Assembly (NCBI RefSeq): GCF_900269665.1
Contig: NZ_LT985361.1
Span: forward strand, 3,496,601 to 3,560,600
DNA length: 64,000 nt
Direction: 5' to 3'
DNA from: Nocardia suismassiliense
Lineage (GTDB): Bacteria; Actinomycetota; Actinomycetes; Mycobacteriales; Mycobacteriaceae
Shown: piece after piece, positions 43,574 to 52,679 of the stretch
Layout of the letters: each line of letters opens with the position of its first letter
How positions within the stretch are numbered: position 1 is the first letter of the stretch
Program-made: the position numbers and the translations under genes
The notes under the pieces: generated by a model
What the model was told of the DNA's origin: nothing
The model's input: the letters and a program-made list of their open reading frames with translations, nothing else
The model's database searches: none

Positions 43574-44560
43574 CTACTCGACCAGCTTCTCACTTTTCAG
43601 CCAGTCATAGGCGACGTCGGCCGGATCTTCACCATCGATGTCGACGCGACCGTTGAGGTCCTGCATGAGTTCGTCGGTGAGGTGTTCGGAGATCGTCCCG
43701 ATCAAGGTGCGCAGTGGGGGATAACGGTCGATGACGGCGCCGCGGACGACGGCGGTCCCACTGTAGGGCAGGAAGAACTTCTTGTCGTCTTGCAGGACAG
43801 CGAGATCCAGGTTTTTGACTCGGCCGTCGGTGGTGTAGATCATGCCGAAATTGCACGGGGCGCTTTTGGCGGTCGCCGTGTAGACGATGCCGGCGTCCAT
43901 CCGGGTGACGTTGCCGGACGGTACGCCGTTCGGATCGTTGTACGGGATACCGTATTTGGCCAGCATCGGGATGAAACCATCGGAGCGGCTGAAGAATTCG
44001 TCGTCGACGCAGAACGTGCGATCGGGGATCGGGAGCGCGGCGACATCGGACAGCGTTTTCACCTGCAGGCGCTCGGCGGTCGGCGTCGATGCGCCGAAGG
44101 CGTAGGTGTCGTTGAAGTTGGCTGGTGGCAACCACTCCAGGTTGTGGTCGCGCTTCTCCAGCTCGTGGACTCGTTGCCAGAGTTGCTGCGGGTCCGCGAT
44201 CGTCTCGGTCTGGTTGTGGTAGTTGACCCAGCCGGTTCCGGTGTACTCCCACAGCACGTCGGCGTCGCCGTTCAGCTGGGCTTGCCGAGACGATGCCGAA
44301 CCCGGTGCGCCCGTCAGGTCTTTCCCTTCGGCCCCCGCCGCGGCCAGGTACGTCGCGGTGATCTTGCCGAGCAGTACCCCCTCGGTGAAGCTCTTCGAGG
44401 TGACCACGAGCTCCGCGCCGTCCAGCGGCGTTGCGCCGTCCGGCAATTCGGCGTCGTGAAACGTGCCGGACGAGCTCACCAGTCCGCAGCCGGCCAGCGC
44501 AGGTATCGCGACGACCAGTGCGGAAAGGAGCGTAACCCATTGGGTGCGTGGTGATTTCAT
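43574..44560 (-). CDS. Glycine betaine/osmoprotectant ABC transporter, substrate-binding lipoprotein
   Basis: A 328-residue lipoprotein of the OpuAC/ProX-type family. The signal peptide ends in a lipobox, PALAGC (Cys about residue 25). The mature part begins with LVVTSKSFTEGVLLGKI, the opening of OpuCC-like betaine/choline/carnitine binding proteins, and contains DVLWEYTGTGWVNY. The ATG at 44560 overlaps the permease stop by 4 bp. It is the last gene of a four-gene operon. Which compatible solute it binds is not evident. Confidence 0.87.
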   Translation of the reverse strand: MKSPRTQWVTLLSALVVAIPALAGCGLVSSSGTFHDAELPDGATPLDGAELVVTSKSFTEGVLLGKITATYLAAAGAEGKDLTGAPGSASSRQAQLNGDADVLWEYTGTGWVNYHNQTETIADPQQLWQRVHELEKRDHNLEWLPPANFNDTYAFGASTPTAERLQVKTLSDVAALPIPDRTFCVDDEFFSRSDGFIPMLAKYGIPYNDPNGVPSGNVTRMDAGIVYTATAKSAPCNFGMIYTTDGRVKNLDLAVLQDDKKFFLPYSGTAVVRGAVIDRYPPLRTLIGTISEHLTDELMQDLNGRVDIDGEDPADVAYDWLKSEKLVE

Positions 44561-45294
44561 GCCACACCCCGCGGGGTCGCGGCGAGTTCGACGAGTCTGC
44601 CCAGCCAGTCGATGATCAATGCCAGCAGCCCGACCAGGATCGCGCCGGAGATGAGCAGCTTGGGCAGGAAAAGCGTGACGCCGGTGGTGATCAGCGTGCC
44701 GAGACTGGTCGCACCGATGAACGTGCTCAGCGTCGCGGTGCCGACCAGAATGACCAGCGCGGTGCGTACACCGTTGAGGATCACCGGCACCGCGAGCGGC
44801 AGCTCGACCTGGAACAGCGTCCGGGCGCCCGAATAGCCGATACCGCGCGACGCCTCGATCGTGCGGTGATCCACCTGCCGCAGCCCCACGATGGTGTTCT
44901 GCAGGATCGGCAGAATCGCGTACACCACGAGACCGACTATCGCCGTACGGAATCCGGTGCCCAGCCAGAAGGTGAACAAGACGAGCAACCCGACCGCGGG
45001 CGCCGCCTGACCGATATTGGCGACATTGACGGCGATCGGCTCGAGCCGGCGCAACGCGGGCCGGGTGAGCGCGATGCCCAGCGGAATCGCGACGACCACC
45101 ACGATCAACGTGGCCACCACCGTCAGCTTGACGTGCTCGAGGATCGTCGTTTGCAGGTTGGCCCACGCCAGCGACGCCTGCTCGGTCGGGGTGAACGTCG
45201 TCGATCGATACCAGAGCACGTAGCCGATCCCGATGACCAGGATGACGAGCGGCTCGAACCACACGTCGATCGGTAGGCGGCGCAGCCGATTCAT
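44557..45294 (-). CDS. Osmoprotectant ABC transporter permease (second)
   Basis: A 245-residue integral membrane permease with an N-terminal extension that adds a helix before the core. The EAA-type loop is EASRGIGYSGARTLFQVELPLAVPVI. It pairs with the permease encoded at 46553-47197 to form the channel of an OpuC-type importer. ATG 45294 overlaps the ATPase stop; the longer open frame upstream is shadow. Confidence 0.87.
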   Translation of the reverse strand: MNRLRRLPIDVWFEPLVILVIGIGYVLWYRSTTFTPTEQASLAWANLQTTILEHVKLTVVATLIVVVVAIPLGIALTRPALRRLEPIAVNVANIGQAAPAVGLLVLFTFWLGTGFRTAIVGLVVYAILPILQNTIVGLRQVDHRTIEASRGIGYSGARTLFQVELPLAVPVILNGVRTALVILVGTATLSTFIGATSLGTLITTGVTLFLPKLLISGAILVGLLALIIDWLGRLVELAATPRGVA

Positions 45295-46556
45295 GACTGC
45301 TCGGCCGATCCGGGTTCGTCGTCGGCGGCGACCACCGGGGTCGGCGCCGGATCGGTGCCGTCGACGTAGGTCTCGTAGTCCTCTTCTTCGGAGCGCACGT
45401 CGGCGAGCTTGGCCTGGATCGTTTCCGTCACCGAGCTGATGCTGAGCGAGCCGACGACCGCGCCCCGGCCGTCGGTGACCAGCGCGGCGCCCTGACTGGC
45501 CGCGAGCATGGCGTCGAGCGCGTCGTTGAGGGTGGAGGAGCGGGCTATGACGGGCAGCCGCCGGTCGAGGAAGTCGGAGACCTCCGGTTTGCTGGCCACC
45601 TCGGTGAGCGACGGCCACGACCGCGGCCGTCCGGCGTCATCGACCACGACGACCCAGGTGTGTCCGGCGGCCTTCGCGCGTTTGATCACGCTCTGCGCCG
45701 ATTCGCCGACTCGCACGGTCATCACGTCGTCGTAGGCGACGTCGCGCACCCGCGACACCGTCAGATACGCCAGCTTCGCGCCGGACCCGACGAACTCCTC
45801 CACGAACGGAGTGGCCGGATCGGTGAGGATCTCCTCCGGGCGCGCGTACTGCTCGACGTGCCCGCCTTCGGACAGGATGAGCACCTTGTCGCCGAGCTTG
45901 GTGGCTTCCTCGAAGTCGTGCGTGACGATCACGATGGTCTTGCCGAGCTCGTGCTGGATCGCGATCAGACTGTCCTGCAAGCGAACCCGGGTGATCGGGT
46001 CGACCGCGCCGAACGGCTCGTCCATCAGCAGCACCGGCGGGTCCGCTGCCAGCGCGCGGGCGACACCGACCCGCTGCTGCTGGCCACCGGACATATCCTT
46101 GGGCAGCCGGTCGGCGAAGGTCGCGGGGTCCAGACCGACCAGATCGAGCAGGTATTCGGTGCGTTCGGCGATCCGCTTCTTGTCCCACCCGAGCACCCGC
46201 GGGATCGCCCCGACATTCTTGGCGACCGTCCAGTGCGGGAACAGGCCGCCGGACTGGATCACATACCCGATCGACTGCCGGAGCTTGTCCGGATCTTCCT
46301 TGGTGACATCGCGGTCGCCGATGAAGATCCGGCCCTCGGTCGGCTCGATCAGCCGGTTGATCATCTTCAGCGTGGTCGTCTTGCCGCAGCCGGACGGGCC
46401 GACGAAGGCGACGATGTCGCCCGCGTCGATCTCGAGGTCGAGCCGCTCGACCGCCGGTTTGTCCTGGCCGCGATAGCGTTTGACGACCGACTCCAGGTGG
46501 ATGGACGCGCCGGTCACCTTGCGCTCCGGAGCCTGACTGGTCACCACATCCGTCAT
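45291..46556 (-). CDS. opuCA: Osmoprotectant ABC transporter ATP-binding protein with CBS region (OpuCA-like)
   Basis: A 421-residue ABC ATPase. Walker A GPSGCGKTT near residue 53, Q-loop IQSGGLFPH, signature MSGGQQQRVGVARAL and Walker B LLMDEPFGAVD are intact. After about residue 260 come CBS-type sequences (for example DVMTVRVGESAQSVIKRA and RSSTLNDALDAMLA), which in OpuA-type transporters sense ionic strength. An acidic tail ends the protein. Overlaps of 4 bp on both sides show tight coupling with the permeases. Confidence 0.9.
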   Translation of the reverse strand: MTDVVTSQAPERKVTGASIHLESVVKRYRGQDKPAVERLDLEIDAGDIVAFVGPSGCGKTTTLKMINRLIEPTEGRIFIGDRDVTKEDPDKLRQSIGYVIQSGGLFPHWTVAKNVGAIPRVLGWDKKRIAERTEYLLDLVGLDPATFADRLPKDMSGGQQQRVGVARALAADPPVLLMDEPFGAVDPITRVRLQDSLIAIQHELGKTIVIVTHDFEEATKLGDKVLILSEGGHVEQYARPEEILTDPATPFVEEFVGSGAKLAYLTVSRVRDVAYDDVMTVRVGESAQSVIKRAKAAGHTWVVVVDDAGRPRSWPSLTEVASKPEVSDFLDRRLPVIARSSTLNDALDAMLAASQGAALVTDGRGAVVGSLSISSVTETIQAKLADVRSEEEDYETYVDGTDPAPTPVVAADDEPGSAEQS

Positions 46557-47197
46557 GAGAGTCCCTTTGCGATCGTGAGGCGTCCGAGCAGGACGAGGAG
46601 CGCGTCGAACACCAACGCGATGAGCACGATGAGAACGGTGCCGGTCAGCGCCATTTCGAGGGCGTTCGCGCCGCCGAGGCGGGAGAGGCCGTTGAAGATC
46701 AGCGACCCGAGGCCGGGGCCGAGCACATAGGCGACGATGGCGGCGACACCGACGATCATCTGGGTGGACACCCTGATGCCGGTCAGGATCACCGGCCAGG
46801 CCATCGGCAATTCGACCGTCAGCAGAATGCGCCAGCGCGAAAAGCCGATGCCGCGGGCGGATTCGACCACCGAGGCGGGCACGGCGCGCAATCCGACGAT
46901 CGCGTTGCCGATCACCGGCAAGGCCGCGAAGAACGCCAGCATGATGAACGACGGGACCACACCCAGCCCGAACGGGACCAGCAGCAGCGCGAGCAGCGCA
47001 AGCGAGGGAATGGTCAGCGCGACCCGGCTCGATGTCAGGGAGAGCGCGGACAGCAGCGGGAGCCTATATACCGCGACCGCGATGAGAACGGCGACGACCG
47101 TGCCGACCAGGACCGTCTGAAACGCCAGGGAGGCATGCTGATAGGTGAGGAACGCCAGGAAATCTCCGCGTCCTCGGAGGTAGTTCCATAAATTCAC
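46553..47197 (-). CDS. Osmoprotectant ABC transporter permease (first)
   Basis: A 214-residue permease with five or six transmembrane helices and the EAA-type loop ESARGIGFSRWRILLTVELPMAWPVI. It is the promoter-proximal gene of the permease-ATPase-permease-lipoprotein operon. The GTG start at 47197 has only a weak GGGAA ribosome site. The upstream gap to 47383 includes a direct TGTAGGCG repeat near 47236-47254 but no clear promoter. Confidence 0.87.
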   Translation of the reverse strand: MNLWNYLRGRGDFLAFLTYQHASLAFQTVLVGTVVAVLIAVAVYRLPLLSALSLTSSRVALTIPSLALLALLLVPFGLGVVPSFIMLAFFAALPVIGNAIVGLRAVPASVVESARGIGFSRWRILLTVELPMAWPVILTGIRVSTQMIVGVAAIVAYVLGPGLGSLIFNGLSRLGGANALEMALTGTVLIVLIALVFDALLVLLGRLTIAKGLS

Positions 47198-47383
47198 GCG
47201 ATTCCCATCGTCAGGCGTAGATCAATCGGTACCTGTAGGCGTGTAGGCGTGGGCCGTCAAAGGTTAATCGATGCCGTGCGTTCGGCTCTGGATGGCGCGC
47301 GGCGGATTGTCGATCCGGCTATTCCGGCCGGGGTGACAATTCGTCTTTCGGCCCGCGCTGTGTCGGGTACTGATCAGCCGTAG

Positions 47384-48313
47384 TCACGCCGCCCGAGTGT
47401 GGGAATCGGCGGTCGAGTAGTACTCGGCGTTGCCCGCGATCACGGTGCTCGGCGTGCCGTCGACGCCGACCGGAATGTTGCCTGCCAAGGTGATTCGGGT
47501 CAGCCTGCGGTGCTCGCTGCCGTCGTAATCGTCGATGGCGTAGTGCTGGGTGGCGTGGTTGTCCCAGATGGCGACGTCGCCCAGCGACCAGTTCCAGCGG
47601 GTGGTGTGCTCCAAACGGGTCACCCGGTCCTGGAACAGCCGGAACAGAGCCTGCGATTCGGCGCTCGGCAGGCCGACGAGCTGTTTCACGAAGCAGCCGA
47701 GCAGCAGGGCGCGTTCGCCGGTCTCCGGGTGCACGTGCACCACCGGGTGCTCGGTCTCGAAGTAGGTGGATTCGAACTCGCGCCGGTAGGCCCTGGCGCC
47801 CTCGTCCAGACGCTCCTCGAGGTCGGCGGCGTAGTCGTACTGGTTGGTGTGCCGGGCGCGCAGGCCCTCGGCCAGCCGCTTGAGCGGTTCCGGTAGCGAG
47901 TTGTACGCGGCGACGGTGGAGGCCCAGGTGGTCGAGCCGCCGTAGCTCGGTAGCGCGACCGCTCGCAGGATCGACGCCTTCGGGACGCGGTCGACGAAGG
48001 TGACATCGGTGTGCCAGGTGTTGGAACGACCGTGGCGGGAATCGATGGCCAGGCTTTTCACGCCTGCCGAGGTGACCGTCGGGTGCGGGGTGGTGGGTTT
48101 ACCGAGCAGTTCGGCGAATTCGTACTGTCCGTCCTCCGTGAGATGCTGCTGGTCGCGGAAGAAGATCACCTTGTGTTCGTGCAGCGCGGCGCGAATGGTG
48201 GAGACGGTCGCCGCGTCCAGGTCACCGCCCAGCCTGATCCCGGTGATTTCTGCGCCGATGTGGGCACCGAGCTTGACCACGGAGGTTTCGCTCGCAGGGT
48301 AATCGACAGACAT
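47384..48313 (-). CDS. TauD/TfdA-family Fe(II)/2-oxoglutarate dioxygenase (Rv3406-like)
   Basis: A 309-residue non-heme iron dioxygenase. The facial triad is visible as the HxD of WHTDVTF and the distal His in NHATQHYAIDDY, with the 2-oxoglutarate-binding Arg in RRLTRI. Opening (KLGAHIGAEITGIRLGGDL), central (LPSYGGSTTWAST) and C-terminal (RWNWSLGDVAIWDN) segments closely resemble Mycobacterium tuberculosis Rv3406, an alkyl-sulfatase of the AtsK type. It probably releases sulfate from alkyl sulfates or sulfonates. Overlapping dyads lie just upstream of the start. Confidence 0.87.
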   Translation of the reverse strand: MSVDYPASETSVVKLGAHIGAEITGIRLGGDLDAATVSTIRAALHEHKVIFFRDQQHLTEDGQYEFAELLGKPTTPHPTVTSAGVKSLAIDSRHGRSNTWHTDVTFVDRVPKASILRAVALPSYGGSTTWASTVAAYNSLPEPLKRLAEGLRARHTNQYDYAADLEERLDEGARAYRREFESTYFETEHPVVHVHPETGERALLLGCFVKQLVGLPSAESQALFRLFQDRVTRLEHTTRWNWSLGDVAIWDNHATQHYAIDDYDGSEHRRLTRITLAGNIPVGVDGTPSTVIAGNAEYYSTADSHTRAA

Positions 48314-48330
48314 ACCGGGACCTTTCGCTG

Positions 48331-48359
48331 CAACCTGACGGTTGGTTCAGACGAAACCA
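48331..48359. promoter_or_regulatory. Overlapping dyads upstream of the TauD-family gene
   Basis: CAACC-TGAC-GGTTG (48331-48344) overlaps TGGTT-7-AACCA (48343-48359). Both lie within 50 bp of the dioxygenase start codon, where a repressor site would be expected. No regulator gene is adjacent. Confidence 0.4.
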
Positions 48360-48440
48360 TTGCCCGGTTGCTGCGACAAGCATTACGGTCACCCCGATTC
48401 GAAAGCTGCGGTGCCGCACAGGTACTTCGGCAAGCACGGC

Positions 48441-49430
48441 CTACGCCGGCGGCATCATCCGTTCGATTTCGGCGACGATCAGCTCCGGCTCGGTGGCCAC
48501 CACGTAATGACTGGATTGTTCGGCGATGACATGGCGGCCGTGCGGGGATTGCGCGGCCCGATAGGCATGCGAGGCATTGGCGTCGGCGCGCATCGCGGCG
48601 CTCATCCCGTCACCGGCGCGTCCACCGGAGATAGCGGTCACCGGAATCGACCCCAGCTCCGGCGGATTGCCTCGCCAAGTAGCGAGCTCATCGAGATAGG
48701 TGGCGGCCTGTTGCCGTTGCGTGCGCAGTACGCCGGGCGTGAAGGCCTCCCGTTCCATATCGCGGCGAACATCGTCCGGAACGACACGCAATTGCCAGGC
48801 GAACACCCGCTCCAGCAACCGAAGCCGGGCAAGCACCGTGCCGATGGCGAGCGCGGTCCGCTCGAACCAACGAAACTTGCGACTGAACAGCACCTCGGCG
48901 GCCTCATCGGTGGGGTCGACCAGCACCAGACCCGCCACCCGATCGGGCCGCCGCGCAGCAGCGAGCCGCACAATCGGCGCACCGGCACTGTGTCCGACCA
49001 GAATGAACGGGCCCGGCTCGAAATGATCGAGCACCTCGTTCAAATCATCGGCCATACGGTCCAACGTGCGTCCCGCCGGATCGAAAGCGCTACGCCCGAG
49101 GCCTGATCGGTCATAAACAATCGCCCGCGCAAACCGCGCGACCCCCGGCTGCACCTTTGCCCAGGAGAACCGCGCTGTCCCCGACCCGGCCTCGAAAACA
49201 ACAGTCGCCGTACCGATGTCGGCTTTCTCCGCCAACACCATCGTGTACAGCCGCCGCCCATCCCGCGTCTCGACCCACTCCGGCGTTCCCTGCGTGTGCT
49301 GCTCGATATCCGTCACAATTCCCCCAATTCCCCGCTGCGCCACGAACATCGCGACACCCGTCGACCAGATCATTCCGAACCCGACCCCACCAAGCAAACC
49401 GCGCGCCCTGGGACTCTCGTACCTGGGCAC
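48441..49430 (-). CDS. Alpha/beta hydrolase, membrane-anchored
   Basis: A 329-residue hydrolase with an N-terminal hydrophobic segment (about residues 13-32) that should anchor it. The nucleophile elbow is GHSAGAP, with YDRSGLGRS and VLVDPTDEA typical of the fold and the catalytic His probably in QSSHYV near the C-terminus. The GTG start at 49430 is uncertain; ATG 49373 inside the hydrophobic segment is an alternative. Substrate unknown. It is divergent from the secreted protein gene by about 47 bp. Confidence 0.78.
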   Translation of the reverse strand: MPRYESPRARGLLGGVGFGMIWSTGVAMFVAQRGIGGIVTDIEQHTQGTPEWVETRDGRRLYTMVLAEKADIGTATVVFEAGSGTARFSWAKVQPGVARFARAIVYDRSGLGRSAFDPAGRTLDRMADDLNEVLDHFEPGPFILVGHSAGAPIVRLAAARRPDRVAGLVLVDPTDEAAEVLFSRKFRWFERTALAIGTVLARLRLLERVFAWQLRVVPDDVRRDMEREAFTPGVLRTQRQQAATYLDELATWRGNPPELGSIPVTAISGGRAGDGMSAAMRADANASHAYRAAQSPHGRHVIAEQSSHYVVATEPELIVAEIERMMPPA

Positions 49431-49477
49431 GGCGAGTCGCGCACTCGAAGTGCTGATGTGCTTGTTGGATGTCAGGT

Positions 49478-49930
49478 ATGACAGGTCCTCTGTTACGTCT
49501 GAGTTCGATTCCTTTGATCGCGGCGGGTGTCGCGATCACTGTCTGCGCGGCCACCGCGCACGCTGAACCATCCTCTGGCGGCGAATGGTCCGCCGCCGAC
49601 GTGAAGAGCCGAGAGGTAGCGGACGCGGCGGCGTTCGCAGTGGACGAAGTCCAATTCCGGTTCAACACGCAGTACTACGTAAAGCTGATCCGCATCGTCG
49701 ATGCTCAGAAGCGAGTCGCGGCGGCCGTTGGATACCGGATTGTCTTGGACATAGCCGAAACACTCTGCAGCAAAACCGAAACCGTGGATGCCAACTGCGC
49801 AGTCAATCCACAGGGGTGGCAACACCGCTGCATAGCAATTGTCTATACCAAACCGTGGGAACACTTCACAACACTCCAGAAGTTCGATTGCGGCGAGGCC
49901 GACCCGGATATGCCCGCAGACGTCAGGTGA
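49478..49930 (+). CDS. Secreted cystatin-like protein
   Basis: About 150 residues with a signal peptide ending near ATAHA. The mature part contains QKRVAAAVGYRIVLDIAETLC, which resembles the cystatin Q-x-V-x-G and following strand, and has four cysteines in the C-terminal half. Nocardiae and mycobacteria encode such cystatin-like exported proteins; inhibition of a cysteine protease is possible but unproven. ATG 49469 three codons upstream is an alternative start; neither has a good ribosome site. Confidence 0.6.
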   Translation: MTGPLLRLSSIPLIAAGVAITVCAATAHAEPSSGGEWSAADVKSREVADAAAFAVDEVQFRFNTQYYVKLIRIVDAQKRVAAAVGYRIVLDIAETLCSKTETVDANCAVNPQGWQHRCIAIVYTKPWEHFTTLQKFDCGEADPDMPADVR

Positions 49931-50536
49931 GCCGATCCGGTTCGGCTTCCTCGGGGCTCTCGAGCGACCACGTGATCGCCGCTCCGGGGGCTGCGCTGAC
50001 CTTGTGACCGTTGGTTATGGCCCAAGCTCTGATCACGCTGCTCGCGGCGCGTTCTTCCCAGCTCACGCGCTGCGTCCAGTGGCCATACCGCACACTCTCA
50101 GCGCTCATCCTGTGTGCGGTGAGAAGCCGCGAAACGATTCGGCGCCCTCAGGGGTGAGGTGCGCTCGTCGTTGGGCCATGAGGGCTCGCACGCGGAACTC
50201 GGCATCGGGTTGCCGGCGGGCCCAGTCATGGGAGTGGGCCGCGGCCTGCGAGGTCTAGCGCACTACGCGGTCCGGTTCGGGTGGGGCGGGCCAGAACTGG
50301 AGGAGGTAGCGATCCAGTAATGGCTCGCCATCGAGTCTGAACACTTCTCACACCACCCCCACCAGCGAGAGCCCACCATCGCCCGGCAGCGAGGCCGCAC
50401 CAGAGTTCCTCTCGCAATGGTCGGTGCCGACCAGCTCGAAGGTGAAGAGGGCGACAGGAGTGTGGTCCGGTCTGGTTCGGGAATGAATCATGCACGGCAG
50501 CGTAGAGAAGCCCACTGACACCGAGGCTCCCGAACC

Positions 50537-50593
50537 TTGATCAATCAGCCAAAGTGGTTGGCGGACCGTCTTTCCAACGCACCACAATGCCGA
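50537..50593 (+). repeat. Dispersed intergenic repeat, copy A
   Basis: 57 bp beginning TTGATCAATCAGCC and ending CACAATGCCGA, alignable end to end with copies at 55392 and 58570. It lies in the 49931-50908 gap, which holds no gene I can support. A hairpin ACACCCGAA-7-TTCGGGTGT follows at 50652-50676. Confidence 0.7.
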
Positions 50594-50651
50594 ATACCGG
50601 ATCTCTCCGGGTGGCTCGTTCGGGTGTCGTTCGTGGTAGAAATACCGCAGC

Positions 50652-50676
50652 ACACCCGAATGAGCGTTTCGGGTGT
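50652..50676. terminator. Hairpin in the 49931-50908 gap
   Basis: ACACCCGAA-TGAGCGT-TTCGGGTGT is a perfect 9-bp stem with a 7-nt loop. No T-run follows. It may end a transcript from the secreted protein gene or belong to the repeat region. Confidence 0.4.
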
Positions 50677-50908
50677 ACTGCCGAGTGTCGGCGCCTGGGA
50701 CGAACGGCGGGTGTCCACCGCGCGGTCGGTCGGCGAAGATCACTGTGCTTTCGACTTCGGCGTGCCCGGCGCCGGGGTCGATCCATGCTCGGCGCCGGGC
50801 GCGCTCACCAGAAGGCCCTGGAAATGGGGTCATCTACCTGCGTAACCCCGCGATCTGCGGCGCCGATTAGAGGTATGTCGGTAGGAACCGACCAGACGGT
50901 CAGGGGGA

Positions 50909-51769
50909 ATGCAGATGCGTGTGTTCATTCAGCGAGCGATTGTTCTTGTGGCGGCAGCGGTTACCGTCGCGGCCTGTGGCGGCGGGGGTGATTCGGACCC
51001 AACAGCGGCGCCGAAACCGCCCGGCACGACCGTCTCCGGCACAACCGTCCCGGGGACGCCCAGTCCAGGTTCACAAAATCCCGGCACGGTCGCCACCGGC
51101 AAGACCGGCCCGACAAATCCCGGTGTGACAACCCCGCAACCGGGAAACAACATCCCTGCCCCGCAGGCGCCCCAGGCGCAAAATCCGCCGCAGCAGGGCG
51201 TCGGCACCATCATCATCACCACCGTCACAAAGTCCGGCAGCCGCGTACCTCGGGTGCCGGTCTATATCCGCCAGATGGGGCCGTGCAATCCCTCCATTCC
51301 GGGAATTCCGCAGCACGCCAAGGAGATATCCGTCCGGGAAAGCACCACGGACTACGCCGGTGAAGCGGTATTCACCGCGGCGGTCGGCTGCTACGTCGTC
51401 GGCATGACCCCGCCGCCCGGCACCTACCCGGCAGTCGACGAATGGCCGAGCCTATCCATCGCGCGGGAAGGCCAAGTAGCCAACGCGGAATTGCGTTTCC
51501 ACGACGCTGAGCCCGATCCTTGCTCAGCCAAAAAAATCGCTGGCGACCTTGCCGAGCAAGGCGGAATCCCCGCGGGGACACCGTCGGTGCGGGACTGCGA
51601 CGGGAACTGGGCGGTGATCTCCTGGGATTCGCCCGGCGATACCCAGCGCATCGTGTGGAGCGCCGCGGACCACTGGTCCACGTATCTGGTCTTTCCGCAC
51701 GATAGGTGCTGGGCGCGGGCCGAGGTCGACGGTGCTCCGGCGCGGTTGAAGCCATACTTCAGCTGCTGA
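50909..51769 (+). CDS. Lipoprotein with Pro/Thr/Gly-rich linker, unknown function
   Basis: A 286-residue protein with a lipoprotein signal: hydrophobic stretch then TVAACGGGG (lipobox VAAC, Cys about residue 23). A low-complexity linker of Pro, Thr, Gly and Asn runs to about residue 100. A folded domain of about 185 residues follows, with several cysteines and a TIIITTVTKSGSRVPRVPV segment that looks like a beta-sandwich start. A second ATG lies two codons in. No known family recognised. It is exported and probably surface-exposed. Confidence 0.72.
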   Translation: MQMRVFIQRAIVLVAAAVTVAACGGGGDSDPTAAPKPPGTTVSGTTVPGTPSPGSQNPGTVATGKTGPTNPGVTTPQPGNNIPAPQAPQAQNPPQQGVGTIIITTVTKSGSRVPRVPVYIRQMGPCNPSIPGIPQHAKEISVRESTTDYAGEAVFTAAVGCYVVGMTPPPGTYPAVDEWPSLSIAREGQVANAELRFHDAEPDPCSAKKIAGDLAEQGGIPAGTPSVRDCDGNWAVISWDSPGDTQRIVWSAADHWSTYLVFPHDRCWARAEVDGAPARLKPYFSC

Positions 51770-51806
51770 GGCGAATCGACGATCAAGCCGCAGATGGGAC
51801 GGAGGC

Positions 51807-52277
51807 ATGATGGTGTCGTTAGGGCGGTGGTGGCGCTCCGTGACCTGCTGGCGCGTGTTGACCCTGGTCCTGGTCGCATTACCACAGGTGTTGAGTGCGC
51901 ATTTCCCGGAGCTGCCGGACAGCGACGCTGGGGCGATCCACAGCGAGGACATCGGAGTGGCCTACCTGTCGTCGCCGCCGCTGCTCGAGCAATGGCTCGA
52001 ATATGTCGCAGAGTCCGGCCTCGTGGTGCTGCTGCCCGCAGTCGTATTCGTGCTGCCGCGCAGGTATGCCCGGCGCGGAACGCGCTGGGCCGCAGGCATT
52101 CTTGCCGTTCTCGGCGCGGCAGATGGATATCTCGGGAAGTCGGCACTCGAGCACAACGCCACGGCAGGATCGGGTGTGCTGCTGTTCATGTCGCCGTTCT
52201 ATCTGCTGGCGGCGGGCGCGCTCGTGCTCAGTGAACGGCAGCACCGGCCCGAGACGAGTGAACCCGCGACGAGCTAG
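51807..52277 (+). CDS. Small integral membrane protein, unknown function
   Basis: A 156-residue protein with about four hydrophobic segments (near residues 15-30, 62-84, 92-108 and 122-142). GGACGGAGG precedes the ATG by one base; a second ATG follows immediately. It lies 37 bp after the lipoprotein gene and may be co-transcribed with it. A very strong hairpin terminator follows the stop. No family recognised. Confidence 0.68.
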   Translation: MMVSLGRWWRSVTCWRVLTLVLVALPQVLSAHFPELPDSDAGAIHSEDIGVAYLSSPPLLEQWLEYVAESGLVVLLPAVVFVLPRRYARRGTRWAAGILAVLGAADGYLGKSALEHNATAGSGVLLFMSPFYLLAAGALVLSERQHRPETSEPATS

Positions 52278-52310
52278 CGTTGCAATGACACAACACTAGG
52301 GCGTGTCTCT

Positions 52311-52350
52311 CACCGCCTCAGCCGGGCGACCTCGCCCGGCTGAGGCGGTG
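52311..52350. terminator. Strong hairpin terminator
   Basis: A perfect 19-bp stem (left arm CACCGCCTCAGCCGGGCGA) closes on a 2-nt CC loop, 33 bp after the membrane protein stop. It is the strongest hairpin seen in the window. The remaining 52351-52654 interval shows no gene I can support. Confidence 0.85.
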
Positions 52351-52654
52351 TCATATCTCCCACACGGGACACCACGCATGCCGACCTCAGAGCGGGCCGA
52401 CCAGCTCCGAGGACCAACGACACACCCTCAGCGGCAACAGCGTCAGCCGCCGCAACCCGATCAAACCCGGTCACTGAAGTTGGCTCGAGGCAGCGCACAA
52501 CATGATGAACGACAGGAGCTGTCGGCAGCTGAGTTGTCACGTTTGGTGAACAGCAGCTCGGCGCCTCACGAACGTCCGGTATTGCCGCTGGGCGCGCGGT
52601 TCGACCGGCCACGCGGCAGCGCCTGAAGATCAACGGACACCGACGATCTCGATC

Positions 52655-52679
52655 ATCGGCAATGCCCTGTATTGCCGAT
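52655..52679. terminator. Hairpin terminator of the thioesterase gene
   Basis: ATCGGCAAT-GCCCTGT-ATTGCCGAT, a perfect 9-bp stem, abuts the TAA stop of the minus-strand thioesterase gene. Confidence 0.65.

Noticed and set aside
50348..50833. 161-codon minus-strand frame in the 49931-50908 gap
   Set aside because: It runs through dispersed repeat copy A and a hairpin and has no family similarity.
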